A stretch of DNA of 64,000 nt from Rikenellaceae bacterium (lineage in GTDB: Bacteria; Bacteroidota; Bacteroidia; Bacteroidales; Rikenellaceae): the NCBI GenBank assembly GCA_009783565.1, contig WRDF01000003.1, positions 140,768 to 204,767 of the forward strand, given 5' to 3'. Position 1 is the stretch's first letter, and the number at the start of each line of letters is the position of its first letter. Made by a program: the position numbers and the translations under genes. Of this stretch, positions 17,445 to 24,275 are shown one piece after another. The notes below the pieces were generated by a model. That model was not told the DNA's origin. It did no database searches and saw only the letters and a list, made by a program, of their open reading frames with translations.

Positions 17445-18719
17445 ATGCTGACAATAAAACAGATACGCGACGATAAGGAATTCGCGGCCGAGAGGCTCGC
17501 GGTGAAAGGCTTCGCCGATGCCGGCACTATTATCGCCGACATCGAAGAACTCGACGACCGCCGTAAACATATACAGACGATGCTCGATACGCTGCTGGCC
17601 GAACAGAACACTATCGCACGCGAAGTCGGGCAGCTTTTCGCACAGGGCCGGCGCGACGAGGCCGAAACCGCAAAGGCGCGCACGGCAAAACTCAAAGAAG
17701 ACTCGAAATTCATGGAAGATGAGTTGCGGGTTGTTACGGAACGGCTTAACGCCGAGCTGGTCAAATTGCCGAATATTCCGTCTACGCTTGTTCCGGTGGG
17801 GCGCACGGCGGCGGATAACGTGGTGGTTCGGGAAAACAGCACGCCCGTCAACCTACCCGCAGGCGCACTCCCGCACTGGGATTTGTGCAAGAAATACGAT
17901 ATCGTAGATTTCGAGGCGGGCGTAAAAATCACAGGCGCGGGATTCCCCGTGTATAAAGGCAAGGGTGCGGGATTGCAGCGCGCGCTGACGGCCTTTTTTC
18001 TCGACCGCAACATCGCCGCCGGATACACCGAGATCGAACCGCCGCTGCTGGTGAACGAGGCGTCGGCGTTCGGCACGGGACAGTTGCCCGACAAAGAGGG
18101 GCAGATGTACCACGTCACGGCCGACAATCTCTATCTGATACCCACGTCCGAAGTCTCTGTTACCAACCTCTATCGCGACTCGATCGTCGAGCAGAGCGAG
18201 CTGCCGATCCGTATGACTGCCTACTCGTCGTGCTTTCGCCGCGAGGCGGGATCGTATGGTAAAGAAGTGCGCGGACTTAACCGCCTGCATCAGTTCGACA
18301 AAGTGGAGATCGTACGCATCGAGCATCCCGACCGTTCGTATGAGGCTCTGGACGAGATGGTCGGCCATGTCGAGAGCATCGTGCGCGATCTTGGGCTGTC
18401 GTATCGCATTCTGCGCCTTTGCGGCGGAGACATGAGTTTTGCTTCGGCTCTGACCTACGACTTCGAGGTCTGGTCGGCGGCTCAGGGGCGTTGGCTGGAG
18501 GTGTCGAGCGTGTCGAATTTCGAATCTTTTCAGTCGAACCGATTGAAACTGCGCTTTCGCGACGCGGACAGAAAAACACGTCTCGCACACACTCTGAACG
18601 GCAGTTCGCTGGCCCTGCCGCGCATCGTGGCCGCGCTGTTGGAGAACAACCAGACCCCCGACGGTATCCGTATCCCCGATGTGCTCGTGCCGTATACGCG
18701 GTTCGAAATGATAGATTAG
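17445..18719 (+). CDS. serS: Serine--tRNA ligase
   Basis: Class II synthetase that charges tRNA-Ser (and tRNA-Sec where present). The 424-residue protein has the N-terminal coiled-coil arm (residues about 30-105, rich in Glu/Lys/Arg) that grips the long variable arm of tRNA-Ser. The catalytic core shows motif 2 SSCFRREAGSYGKEVRGLNRLHQFDKVE (about residue 262) and motif 3 LNGSSLALPRIVAALLENNQTPDGIRIP (about 385). The chosen start MLTIKQIRDD fits the family. A tRNA-Ser gene lies 170 bp downstream on the same strand, so the enzyme and one of its substrates are neighbours. Confidence 0.97.
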   Translation: MLTIKQIRDDKEFAAERLAVKGFADAGTIIADIEELDDRRKHIQTMLDTLLAEQNTIAREVGQLFAQGRRDEAETAKARTAKLKEDSKFMEDELRVVTERLNAELVKLPNIPSTLVPVGRTAADNVVVRENSTPVNLPAGALPHWDLCKKYDIVDFEAGVKITGAGFPVYKGKGAGLQRALTAFFLDRNIAAGYTEIEPPLLVNEASAFGTGQLPDKEGQMYHVTADNLYLIPTSEVSVTNLYRDSIVEQSELPIRMTAYSSCFRREAGSYGKEVRGLNRLHQFDKVEIVRIEHPDRSYEALDEMVGHVESIVRDLGLSYRILRLCGGDMSFASALTYDFEVWSAAQGRWLEVSSVSNFESFQSNRLKLRFRDADRKTRLAHTLNGSSLALPRIVAALLENNQTPDGIRIPDVLVPYTRFEMID

Positions 18720-18844
18720 ATGAAACTCCTAAAAATCCAAAATACTTCGCTCACGCTCCCTCGCCAAAATGCTCATTTACTATTAGTAAACTCCGCCTTT
18801 GGCTCGGTCGCAAGCCTTGTCTTTTGAATTTTTAGAAGTCTCAT
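18720..18844. repeat. Short element with imperfect terminal inverted repeats
   Basis: About 125 bp between serS and tRNA-Ser. The left end (tgaaactcctaaaaatccaa) and the right end (ttgaatttttagaagtctca) are inverted copies with a few mismatches. No coding frame is evident. It could be a miniature mobile element remnant or a long terminator hairpin for serS. Confidence 0.45.
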
Positions 18845-18888
18845 TAACTGTTTATCATAGAAATTTTTCGTATTTTTGTGCGCCGAAA

Positions 18889-18976
18889 GGAGAAATGACC
18901 GAGTGGTTGAAGGTGCGCGCCTGGAAAGTGCGTATACCTCAAAAGGGTATCCGGGGTTCGAATCCCCGTTTCTCCG
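18889..18976 (+). tRNA. tRNA-Ser (anticodon GGA)
   Basis: The acceptor arms GGAGAAA / TTTCTCC pair fully, followed by discriminator G. The anticodon arm has the loop CTGGAAA with anticodon GGA. A long variable arm (tacctcaaaagggta region) is characteristic of serine tRNAs, and the T-loop GGTTCGAATCC is intact. CCA is not encoded. Confidence 0.95.
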
Positions 18977-19062
18977 CAGACAGGCAGGGAAAAGGCGAGC
19001 GTATTTTTGCGAGCCAATCCCCTGCGAGATAACGAGATATGAAAAGGCGTTGCTAATATAAT

Positions 19063-20514
19063 TTACAAGCTCTCTCCAAAATCTTCCCGAAACCTGCGTG
19101 CAAGCCTATGCGGCCAGTCGCCGACCGGTTCGAGCGAACCCATGAAGAACCTCAACACTGCCGGTTCATAGGTGAATCGCAGCCCGCCTATCAACGATCG
19201 GTTCTCCCAAAGCCACGCCAGACGGTCGATAGCGTAGCGTATCTGCGAGAGGGTTAAGACCCGCCGCGGAATAGCCAGCCGCAGCAGCTCGACATCAGCC
19301 GGAACTTCGCGCCCCTCTGTGTCGCGGGCGTTAGATAGTGTTCCGCGCTCCATTCCGCGCACACCCGAGGCGATATAGAACGCTGCCGCAAGCGCACCGG
19401 CCGGGTATTGCTCCGGCGCGATATGGGAGCAGAACTCTCGGGCGTCCACATGGCAGCCGAGCACTCCTGCCGGAGTGACGCACGGAATACCACGTTGCAT
19501 CAGTTCTCCGACCATGTATCCTATGAATTGCGGGCTTTGCGAGATAGCCGTTTCGTCGAGTGTTTCGAACAGTCCGACTGCCATTGCCTCCATCTCGCGC
19601 GTCGATATGCCACCGTAGGTCAGGAAGCCCTCGAAAAGCGGGACCAAAACCTCCATCTTCAAGTATAGGTCTTTATTGTCGGTGCAGATGCCGCCCCCGC
19701 GCGAAGAGCTGAGCTTGCGGGCTGAAAAATAGACAATATCGGCCATCGAGGTCATTTCGTGAAGTATCGCCCTGATCTGCGCATCATGCCATTCCGGTTC
19801 GCGTTTTTTTATTAAGTATGCATTCTCTCCTATCAGGCTGGCGTCGAGGACGAGCATCAGCCCGTGGCGGTCGGCCACCCGCCGCACTTCGCGCAGGTTG
19901 GCCATTGAGAAGGGCTGTCCGCCGATAAGGTTCGTGGAGGCTTCCATACGGACGAATGCGATTTTGCCCGCCCCGTTGCGGGCGATGCACTCCTCCAATT
20001 TCGCGATATCCATATTGCCTTTGAAAGGGTTCTCGGAGTGTATATCGAGCGCCCCGTCGCACAGCAGTTCCTCGATACCGCCGCCCTGCTCCACGGCGTG
20101 AGCGTAGAACGTCGTGAAGTGGTAGTTCATCGGGACCACATCGCCCGGACGTACGAATGTCCGGCAAATTATGTGCTCCGCCGCCCGCCCCTGGTGTACG
20201 GGAAGTAAAAGCTCCTTGCCGAGCACTTCACGCACCGCTCCGTGCAGCCGTTCGAAGCTCTGCGAACCGGCATAGGCATCGTCGGCCCGAAACATCGCCG
20301 AGAGCTGGTCGTCGCTCATGGCGTTTGTTCCGCTGTCGGTCAGCATGTCAAGGAAGACATCCGGCGTCGAAAGCTTGAAAGTGTTGAATCCGCCTGCGGC
20401 AATCGCTTCGAGGCGGCGTTCGACCGGCACAAGGTGCAGTTTTTGCACTACCCTAACCTTGTGCAGTTCGAGGGGGAGCTCTTCGCCACCCCAGAATTTG
20501 ATCTCATTTTTCAT
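19063..20514 (-). CDS. Beta-eliminating lyase, tyrosine phenol-lyase/tryptophanase family
   Basis: PLP enzyme of 483 residues that splits tyrosine (phenol + pyruvate + ammonia) or tryptophan (indole). Family blocks are LLTDSGTNAMSD (about 58), AYAGS (80), PVHQGRAAE (105), GGQPFSMANLR (198), Asp 224 and the PLP lysine at 267 (SARKLSS). Several features favour the tyrosine phenol-lyase branch: the short NYHFTT segment without the TnaA insertion, HVDAREFC at 355-362 (TPL has its phenol-contacting Arg in a DARRFC context; TnaA has DAGKLL), and GVRGMERG. Deviations from TPL are Leu at the Arg of the DATR motif and Arg before the PLP lysine, so specificity could differ. Two tyrosine-rich leader peptides with terminators precede the gene and suggest tyrosine-dependent attenuation. 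Annotation pipelines may call it tryptophanase. Confidence 0.8.
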   Translation of the reverse strand: MKNEIKFWGGEELPLELHKVRVVQKLHLVPVERRLEAIAAGGFNTFKLSTPDVFLDMLTDSGTNAMSDDQLSAMFRADDAYAGSQSFERLHGAVREVLGKELLLPVHQGRAAEHIICRTFVRPGDVVPMNYHFTTFYAHAVEQGGGIEELLCDGALDIHSENPFKGNMDIAKLEECIARNGAGKIAFVRMEASTNLIGGQPFSMANLREVRRVADRHGLMLVLDASLIGENAYLIKKREPEWHDAQIRAILHEMTSMADIVYFSARKLSSSRGGGICTDNKDLYLKMEVLVPLFEGFLTYGGISTREMEAMAVGLFETLDETAISQSPQFIGYMVGELMQRGIPCVTPAGVLGCHVDAREFCSHIAPEQYPAGALAAAFYIASGVRGMERGTLSNARDTEGREVPADVELLRLAIPRRVLTLSQIRYAIDRLAWLWENRSLIGGLRFTYEPAVLRFFMGSLEPVGDWPHRLARRFREDFGESL

Positions 20515-20531
20515 TGTTCGTTCATGGAATT

Positions 20532-20562
20532 AAAAAAGCCCGGCGCACACGCGCACCGGGCT
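20532..20562 (-). terminator. Attenuator terminator 2 in the lyase leader
   Basis: On the reverse strand a GC-rich stem (AGCCCGG / CCGGGCT at 20562-20556 and 20543-20537, extendable by three pairs including one G-U) is followed by a T-run. The run ends about 18 bp before the lyase start codon, so this is an intrinsic terminator inside the 5' leader. Its left arm GCCCG can instead pair with CGGGC at 20627-20623 inside leader peptide 2. Confidence 0.85.
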
Positions 20563-20585
20563 TTCATGGTTGATAAAACTGGTTT

Positions 20586-20675
20586 TTACTCGTTATTATT
20601 CACACATGACATATCCGGCGGCGCCCGTTGGGCACAGTAATAATAATAGCCGTAATATACCGTGTTCAATATCAT
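20586..20675 (-). CDS. Tyrosine-rich leader peptide 2
   Basis: A 29-residue reading frame (ATG 20675, TAA 20586) between the two terminators. Residues 6-14 read V-Y-Y-G-Y-Y-Y-Y-C: six tyrosine codons in seven positions, far above chance. Directly after the tyrosine codons the RNA can form a small hairpin GCCC-AAC-GGGC, whose right arm is complementary to the left arm of terminator 2. This is the classical 1:2, 2:3, 3:4 arrangement of an amino-acid attenuator, and here it would respond to charged tRNA-Tyr. Translation is inferred from the composition and position. Confidence 0.8.
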   Translation of the reverse strand: MILNTVYYGYYYYCAQRAPPDMSCVNNNE

Positions 20676-20690
20676 TTTTTGTGTTTTAGC

Positions 20691-20723
20691 AAAATAAAAA
20701 GGACTCCCGTCTGAGGGAGTCCT
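20691..20723 (-). terminator. Attenuator terminator 1 in the lyase leader
   Basis: On the reverse strand a perfect 9-bp stem (AGGACTCCC / GGGAGTCCT, loop TCAGAC) is followed by TTTTATTTT. It lies between leader peptide 1 and leader peptide 2. The CTCCC of its left arm is complementary to GGGAG inside the end of leader peptide 1. Confidence 0.85.
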
Positions 20724-20756
20724 GAATGCCGTAATCTTATCTGTTACAAAGACATA

Positions 20757-20819
20757 TCAACCCCTCTTACTCCTCCCGAAGTAATAATACAAATAAGCGT
20801 ATGAGGTGGAAAATGTCAT
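20757..20819 (-). CDS. Tyrosine-rich leader peptide 1
   Basis: A 20-residue frame (ATG 20819, TGA 20757) that starts about 24 bp after a perfect -7 promoter box. Residues 7-14 are Y-A-Y-L-Y-Y-Y-F, five tyrosine codons in eight positions, followed by a basic tail (G-R-S-K-R-G). Terminator 1 begins 34 bp after its stop. Together they form the first of two successive leader-peptide/terminator units in front of the lyase gene. No strong Shine-Dalgarno sequence is seen, as is usual in this phylum. Confidence 0.8.
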   Translation of the reverse strand: MTFSTSYAYLYYYFGRSKRG

Positions 20820-20842
20820 TGTACCTATCCTTTTTATTTTTG

Positions 20843-20850
20843 CAAAGATA
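20843..20850 (-). promoter_or_regulatory. Promoter -7 box of the lyase leader (TATCTTTG)
   Basis: Reverse-strand TATCTTTG is a perfect TAnnTTTG match. A TTGTGA hexamer 17 bp upstream can serve as the -33 element. The predicted start site is about 15 bp before leader peptide 1, so the transcript would carry a leader of about 320 nt. Confidence 0.7.
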
Positions 20851-20947
20851 GAGTTTTTTAATCACAATGTACTTGCAACATATCACTTTTTCGGATTCTT
20901 GATTGCCTTGTCCTGAAAAAAGTCGACCGGTCAATACTTATGGACAA

Positions 20948-22036
20948 CTACATATTTTCTTTCATCATACCGATCAGAATATTCAGCTTATCTTTCTCCT
21001 CGCCGTCGGGGACACTGTCGGAGATCAGCTCGCCTAGTCTTTTCCATTCGGTTTTCTGTTCCGGTGTTCCCATAGGCATTACTTTGCGTGTAAGGGTTTG
21101 ATAGACGAACAGAATGTCTTCGGCATCTCTGAACGATTTGTATTCTTTCTGGGTCCGGATAATTATATCGTCTATATCGCCCTGCGCAGCTATTGCAAAA
21201 AGCGAATAAATTCTCATGGTGTTCCAGTCGGGACAACCCATATTTCCGAAACGTTCGATCATCGAGTTGAGCTGCATGGGAGTTACCCGATTCGGATTAC
21301 TGATTATATCACGCATGTGGTTGTTATAACGGCGCGTGATCTCTTTCATAACCTCTGAAAATCCCGTGTAGCGGCAAAATCTGGAATAATTATCAAACAG
21401 AAAATTCTCGTTGTCAGAGCCGCGAGGAGAAACCCGGTCGTTGGTATAAACGATCCAAAGATCGGCGCTGAAACGATCCTCGTCTGACATCATGGGTTCG
21501 AGTTTGTCAAGCGCTTTCCGGGCATTGTCCGGTTCAAAAGCCAAGACAAAAGCCCGCACACAATTAAGCAGAAACTCCTTGTCGGCGCGTCCTTCGTCGA
21601 ATTGCCTTTTCAATCTTCCGTAGGCTTTGTCCGGATCGTATGTATTCGGGATTTGGGCCAGCAGCATCTCGACCTCCGGAAAAATAACCATCTTGTGTAT
21701 CAATTCACCATCCGGGTTTAGGACAAGAAGCGTCGGATAACCGATCATACCGTATTTTTCGCGCAATGGGGGGTTATCGCCCTTTTCCATGTCGAGCGTG
21801 ATGCTCACGAAACGCGGATTGAAATAATCGCCGACTTCTTGGCGAGGAAATACTTCCGCTGCCAACACTTTGCACGGGCCGCACCATGAGGTAGTGCAAT
21901 TCACGAATACGAGTTTATTCTCTGCTCTGGCTTTGGCAAGCGCTTCGGGCAACGAAAGGTCTTCAAAATTGATCCCTTGGGCGAAAGTAGTCGCGGCAAA
22001 AAGGGACAACAAGGCAATTAACAGTATCTTTTTCAT
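20948..22036 (-). CDS. Secreted thioredoxin-fold protein
   Basis: A 362-residue exported protein with a signal peptide (MKKILLIALLSLFAATTFAQ). A thioredoxin domain follows: VFVNCTTSWCGPCKVLAAEVFP (about residues 43-64) carries the C-G-P-C redox pair, and IGYPTLLVLNPDGE (about 98) contains the cis-proline. The remaining 200 or so residues are helical and of unknown role. It is the last gene of the SusC/SusD operon, 24 bp after the PKD-like gene on the same strand, so it may help mature or reduce proteins of that uptake system. Confidence 0.85.
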   Translation of the reverse strand: MKKILLIALLSLFAATTFAQGINFEDLSLPEALAKARAENKLVFVNCTTSWCGPCKVLAAEVFPRQEVGDYFNPRFVSITLDMEKGDNPPLREKYGMIGYPTLLVLNPDGELIHKMVIFPEVEMLLAQIPNTYDPDKAYGRLKRQFDEGRADKEFLLNCVRAFVLAFEPDNARKALDKLEPMMSDEDRFSADLWIVYTNDRVSPRGSDNENFLFDNYSRFCRYTGFSEVMKEITRRYNNHMRDIISNPNRVTPMQLNSMIERFGNMGCPDWNTMRIYSLFAIAAQGDIDDIIIRTQKEYKSFRDAEDILFVYQTLTRKVMPMGTPEQKTEWKRLGELISDSVPDGEEKDKLNILIGMMKENM

Positions 22037-22060
22037 GGTTTTTATTTTTTTTCAAATGCG

Positions 22061-23512
22061 TTATCTTACTTTATACATCACGGTCACCGGGCGGTCGCTC
22101 ACTCCCTCATGAGACTGACCGATGCGTGCACCCGTGTCGGAGTTAAATACATGGTACGACCCTTTGTGTCCCTGTCGCGAGGGGTTGTAGCTCCCCACGA
22201 AGAGTTGGCGCTGGTCGGCCGAAAGTCCGAGTGCAGTGACCGTTTCGCCGTCCGCTAATGTGATGTATTGCGCATCGGGTAAATCGGACTGGTTGTAATA
22301 CCACCGGTAGATTTTGTTGCCGTCGGCAAAGATCAGGCAATTCCACAAATCGTTGTGTACTGACGGTGTATCCATAGTCAGCAGGTGGGTATTCACCATG
22401 CATGGCAGTTCGAAAATTATGTCCAAAGAGTTGAACGTAACAAAACTCGTTATGAAAGAACCCACTCTGGTCCTCAGATAAGTATCTCCCTGTTTAGAAT
22501 ACACGATCAGATTCAGTTGCGCATCCTGAAAAGCATGTAATATCTGCCGCCCCACGAAATGGTCGTAACATGGCATATAGCTATACCAGTTCGGAGGGTT
22601 GTTCATGTCGAATCCATACGCATAGATTATCCCCTGAGCGGAGTTGATAAAACACATCCTGCAATTCACCAAGCCATCCTGGCGGTAGGCCACCCGATCG
22701 AATATTACCTGAGACCTGAGTTCGGTGAATGGGAAGATGTCCAGGCCGTTCCATTGTATACGGGCGATTCCGCCATTGGCCGAAGTCGATACCAGGTTAA
22801 GACAGTATTCACCGTCGAAAGCCATAAGGTTGAGCGGCACAAAGTCTGCAGCATAGCGGCTGTAATCGTACATGAATTGCAACTGGAACGACTTGGCATC
22901 GATTTGATAAACACGTTGGGATTCTCCACAGGCGATAAAGAGACTGTTGTGTACTTTATGGCAAATAATCGGGTCGACACCCATACGATACCCGTTGACG
23001 TACTCGAACAAATCCTGCCGGAATCGAGGTTGAAGCCCCTGCTCTTCCTCTTCCGGAGTCAGGGTTTTCATAAAAGCAATGCTCGCCGTGCCATCCTCGC
23101 GGCGTCCCAACACGAAATGCCCCTCTTCGAACTCCGAATTGACGAAGACATGGTAATACTTTATAACGCTCACCTCATTTCCGGCAACCACTTGGCGCAG
23201 ATAGTAATGCCCCAACCCTGCGGTTTTATGAACCAAGTCCTTTTCGGTGGATATTTCTTCGAAAATCGTTGTAATTTCACCATTATTAGGATTGGTGGTG
23301 TACCTTCCCATACCCCACTGATAGGTCAAACCGCTGCCGGCGATCTGCGGGGTGATCCTTATTTCGTCACCCAGATAAAAATTGATCGTGTCGCGCGGCA
23401 CTCCGGTAATTTCGATAGATTCTACGGTCTTGTAAGCCCCCGTAGAGTCGTCCGCATAACATCCGCCCAACAAAAGAGCGGCTGCAATAAAAAAGCTATA
23501 TAATCTATTCAT
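22061..23512 (-). CDS. PKD-like family lipoprotein of a Sus-type locus
   Basis: A 483-residue predicted lipoprotein (LLGGCYADDS, Cys near 18). The N-terminal region (ESIEITGVPRDTINFYLGDEIRITPQIAGSGLTYQWGM) has the PKD-like Ig-fold pattern of lipoproteins found in SusCD operons. The rest carries beta-propeller-like segments (PIICHKVHNSLFIACGES, LFVGSYNPSRQGHKGSYHVFNSDTG). It lies 5 bp after the DUF4843 gene. Such proteins are thought to be surface-exposed ligand-binding partners of the SusCD pair; the ligand is unknown. Confidence 0.82.
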   Translation of the reverse strand: MNRLYSFFIAAALLLGGCYADDSTGAYKTVESIEITGVPRDTINFYLGDEIRITPQIAGSGLTYQWGMGRYTTNPNNGEITTIFEEISTEKDLVHKTAGLGHYYLRQVVAGNEVSVIKYYHVFVNSEFEEGHFVLGRREDGTASIAFMKTLTPEEEEQGLQPRFRQDLFEYVNGYRMGVDPIICHKVHNSLFIACGESQRVYQIDAKSFQLQFMYDYSRYAADFVPLNLMAFDGEYCLNLVSTSANGGIARIQWNGLDIFPFTELRSQVIFDRVAYRQDGLVNCRMCFINSAQGIIYAYGFDMNNPPNWYSYMPCYDHFVGRQILHAFQDAQLNLIVYSKQGDTYLRTRVGSFITSFVTFNSLDIIFELPCMVNTHLLTMDTPSVHNDLWNCLIFADGNKIYRWYYNQSDLPDAQYITLADGETVTALGLSADQRQLFVGSYNPSRQGHKGSYHVFNSDTGARIGQSHEGVSDRPVTVMYKVR

Positions 23513-23517
23513 GGCTC

Positions 23518-24270
23518 TTACAAATTAGGGTTGGTAATTCGGTAGGTTTCATCGCCCGACTGCACATAATACTCCCACATCGGCAGCAGGACATATGTAC
23601 GGAAAAATGCCTCGTAACGAAAATCAGTAAGCATCGTCCTGTATATTGCGATCGTGCCTCCTTCATCGAGGTTACACCCCCAGAAGTTGGAAATCTCGCC
23701 AAACAGGAAGGCACTTTGCATTTCGGCCGCATGGAAATATTCTACCAGTAATATGTATTTTTCCTGATTATATGCGTCCAGAATCGCTGTCGTCCACCAA
23801 ATCGGAGGCGGGATAACCTTATCTCCGAAATGAATCACGCAACGGTTTCTAAGCCCGATTTGGTAAGTATCGCAGGAGGTCAGTTCGAGAACGAGCGTAT
23901 ATGTTTCACCCTTTTCAAGTTGCGGGCGTTGAAAATCAAGAGCGATCCATCCCCGAACGGAATCACGCATTAAATGGCCGGTTTCCGGCATAAGATAATG
24001 AACGCCGCGAACGGCGGTGGAACGTTCTTCATCGACGGTGACGGTGAAAGGGGTGTCCTTGGAGTTGCCGGTAAAACCGATCAGCCCTACCTCTACCAAT
24101 AAATCCACATCACGGTCCGGATTGAACCCGTAGATGAATCCTATGGAATCTTTCGGGAAATATAGCCGGTTAGGCTCGTTGCGATCGTATGTCAAGTAGT
24201 TCGTATCCTCGCAGGCGCAAAACAGCACCACAGCGAGTACGCAGGATATGTATGATTTCAGTGTTTTCAT
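23518..24270 (-). CDS. DUF4843 domain-containing lipoprotein
   Basis: A 250-residue lipoprotein (VVLFCACEDTN, Cys near 20). The pattern is that of DUF4843: PNRLYFPKDSIGFIYGFNP, a beta-sandwich-like stretch with TVDEERSTAVRGVHYLMPETG, and LEKGETYTLVLELTSCDTYQIGLRNRCVIHFGDKVIPPP. Members occur almost only next to SusD in Bacteroidota. It is tightly packed between susD (5 bp) and the PKD-like gene (5 bp). It is probably an outer-membrane accessory of the uptake complex. Confidence 0.85.
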   Translation of the reverse strand: MKTLKSYISCVLAVVLFCACEDTNYLTYDRNEPNRLYFPKDSIGFIYGFNPDRDVDLLVEVGLIGFTGNSKDTPFTVTVDEERSTAVRGVHYLMPETGHLMRDSVRGWIALDFQRPQLEKGETYTLVLELTSCDTYQIGLRNRCVIHFGDKVIPPPIWWTTAILDAYNQEKYILLVEYFHAAEMQSAFLFGEISNFWGCNLDEGGTIAIYRTMLTDFRYEAFFRTYVLLPMWEYYVQSGDETYRITNPNL

Positions 24271-24275
24271 AGTGA

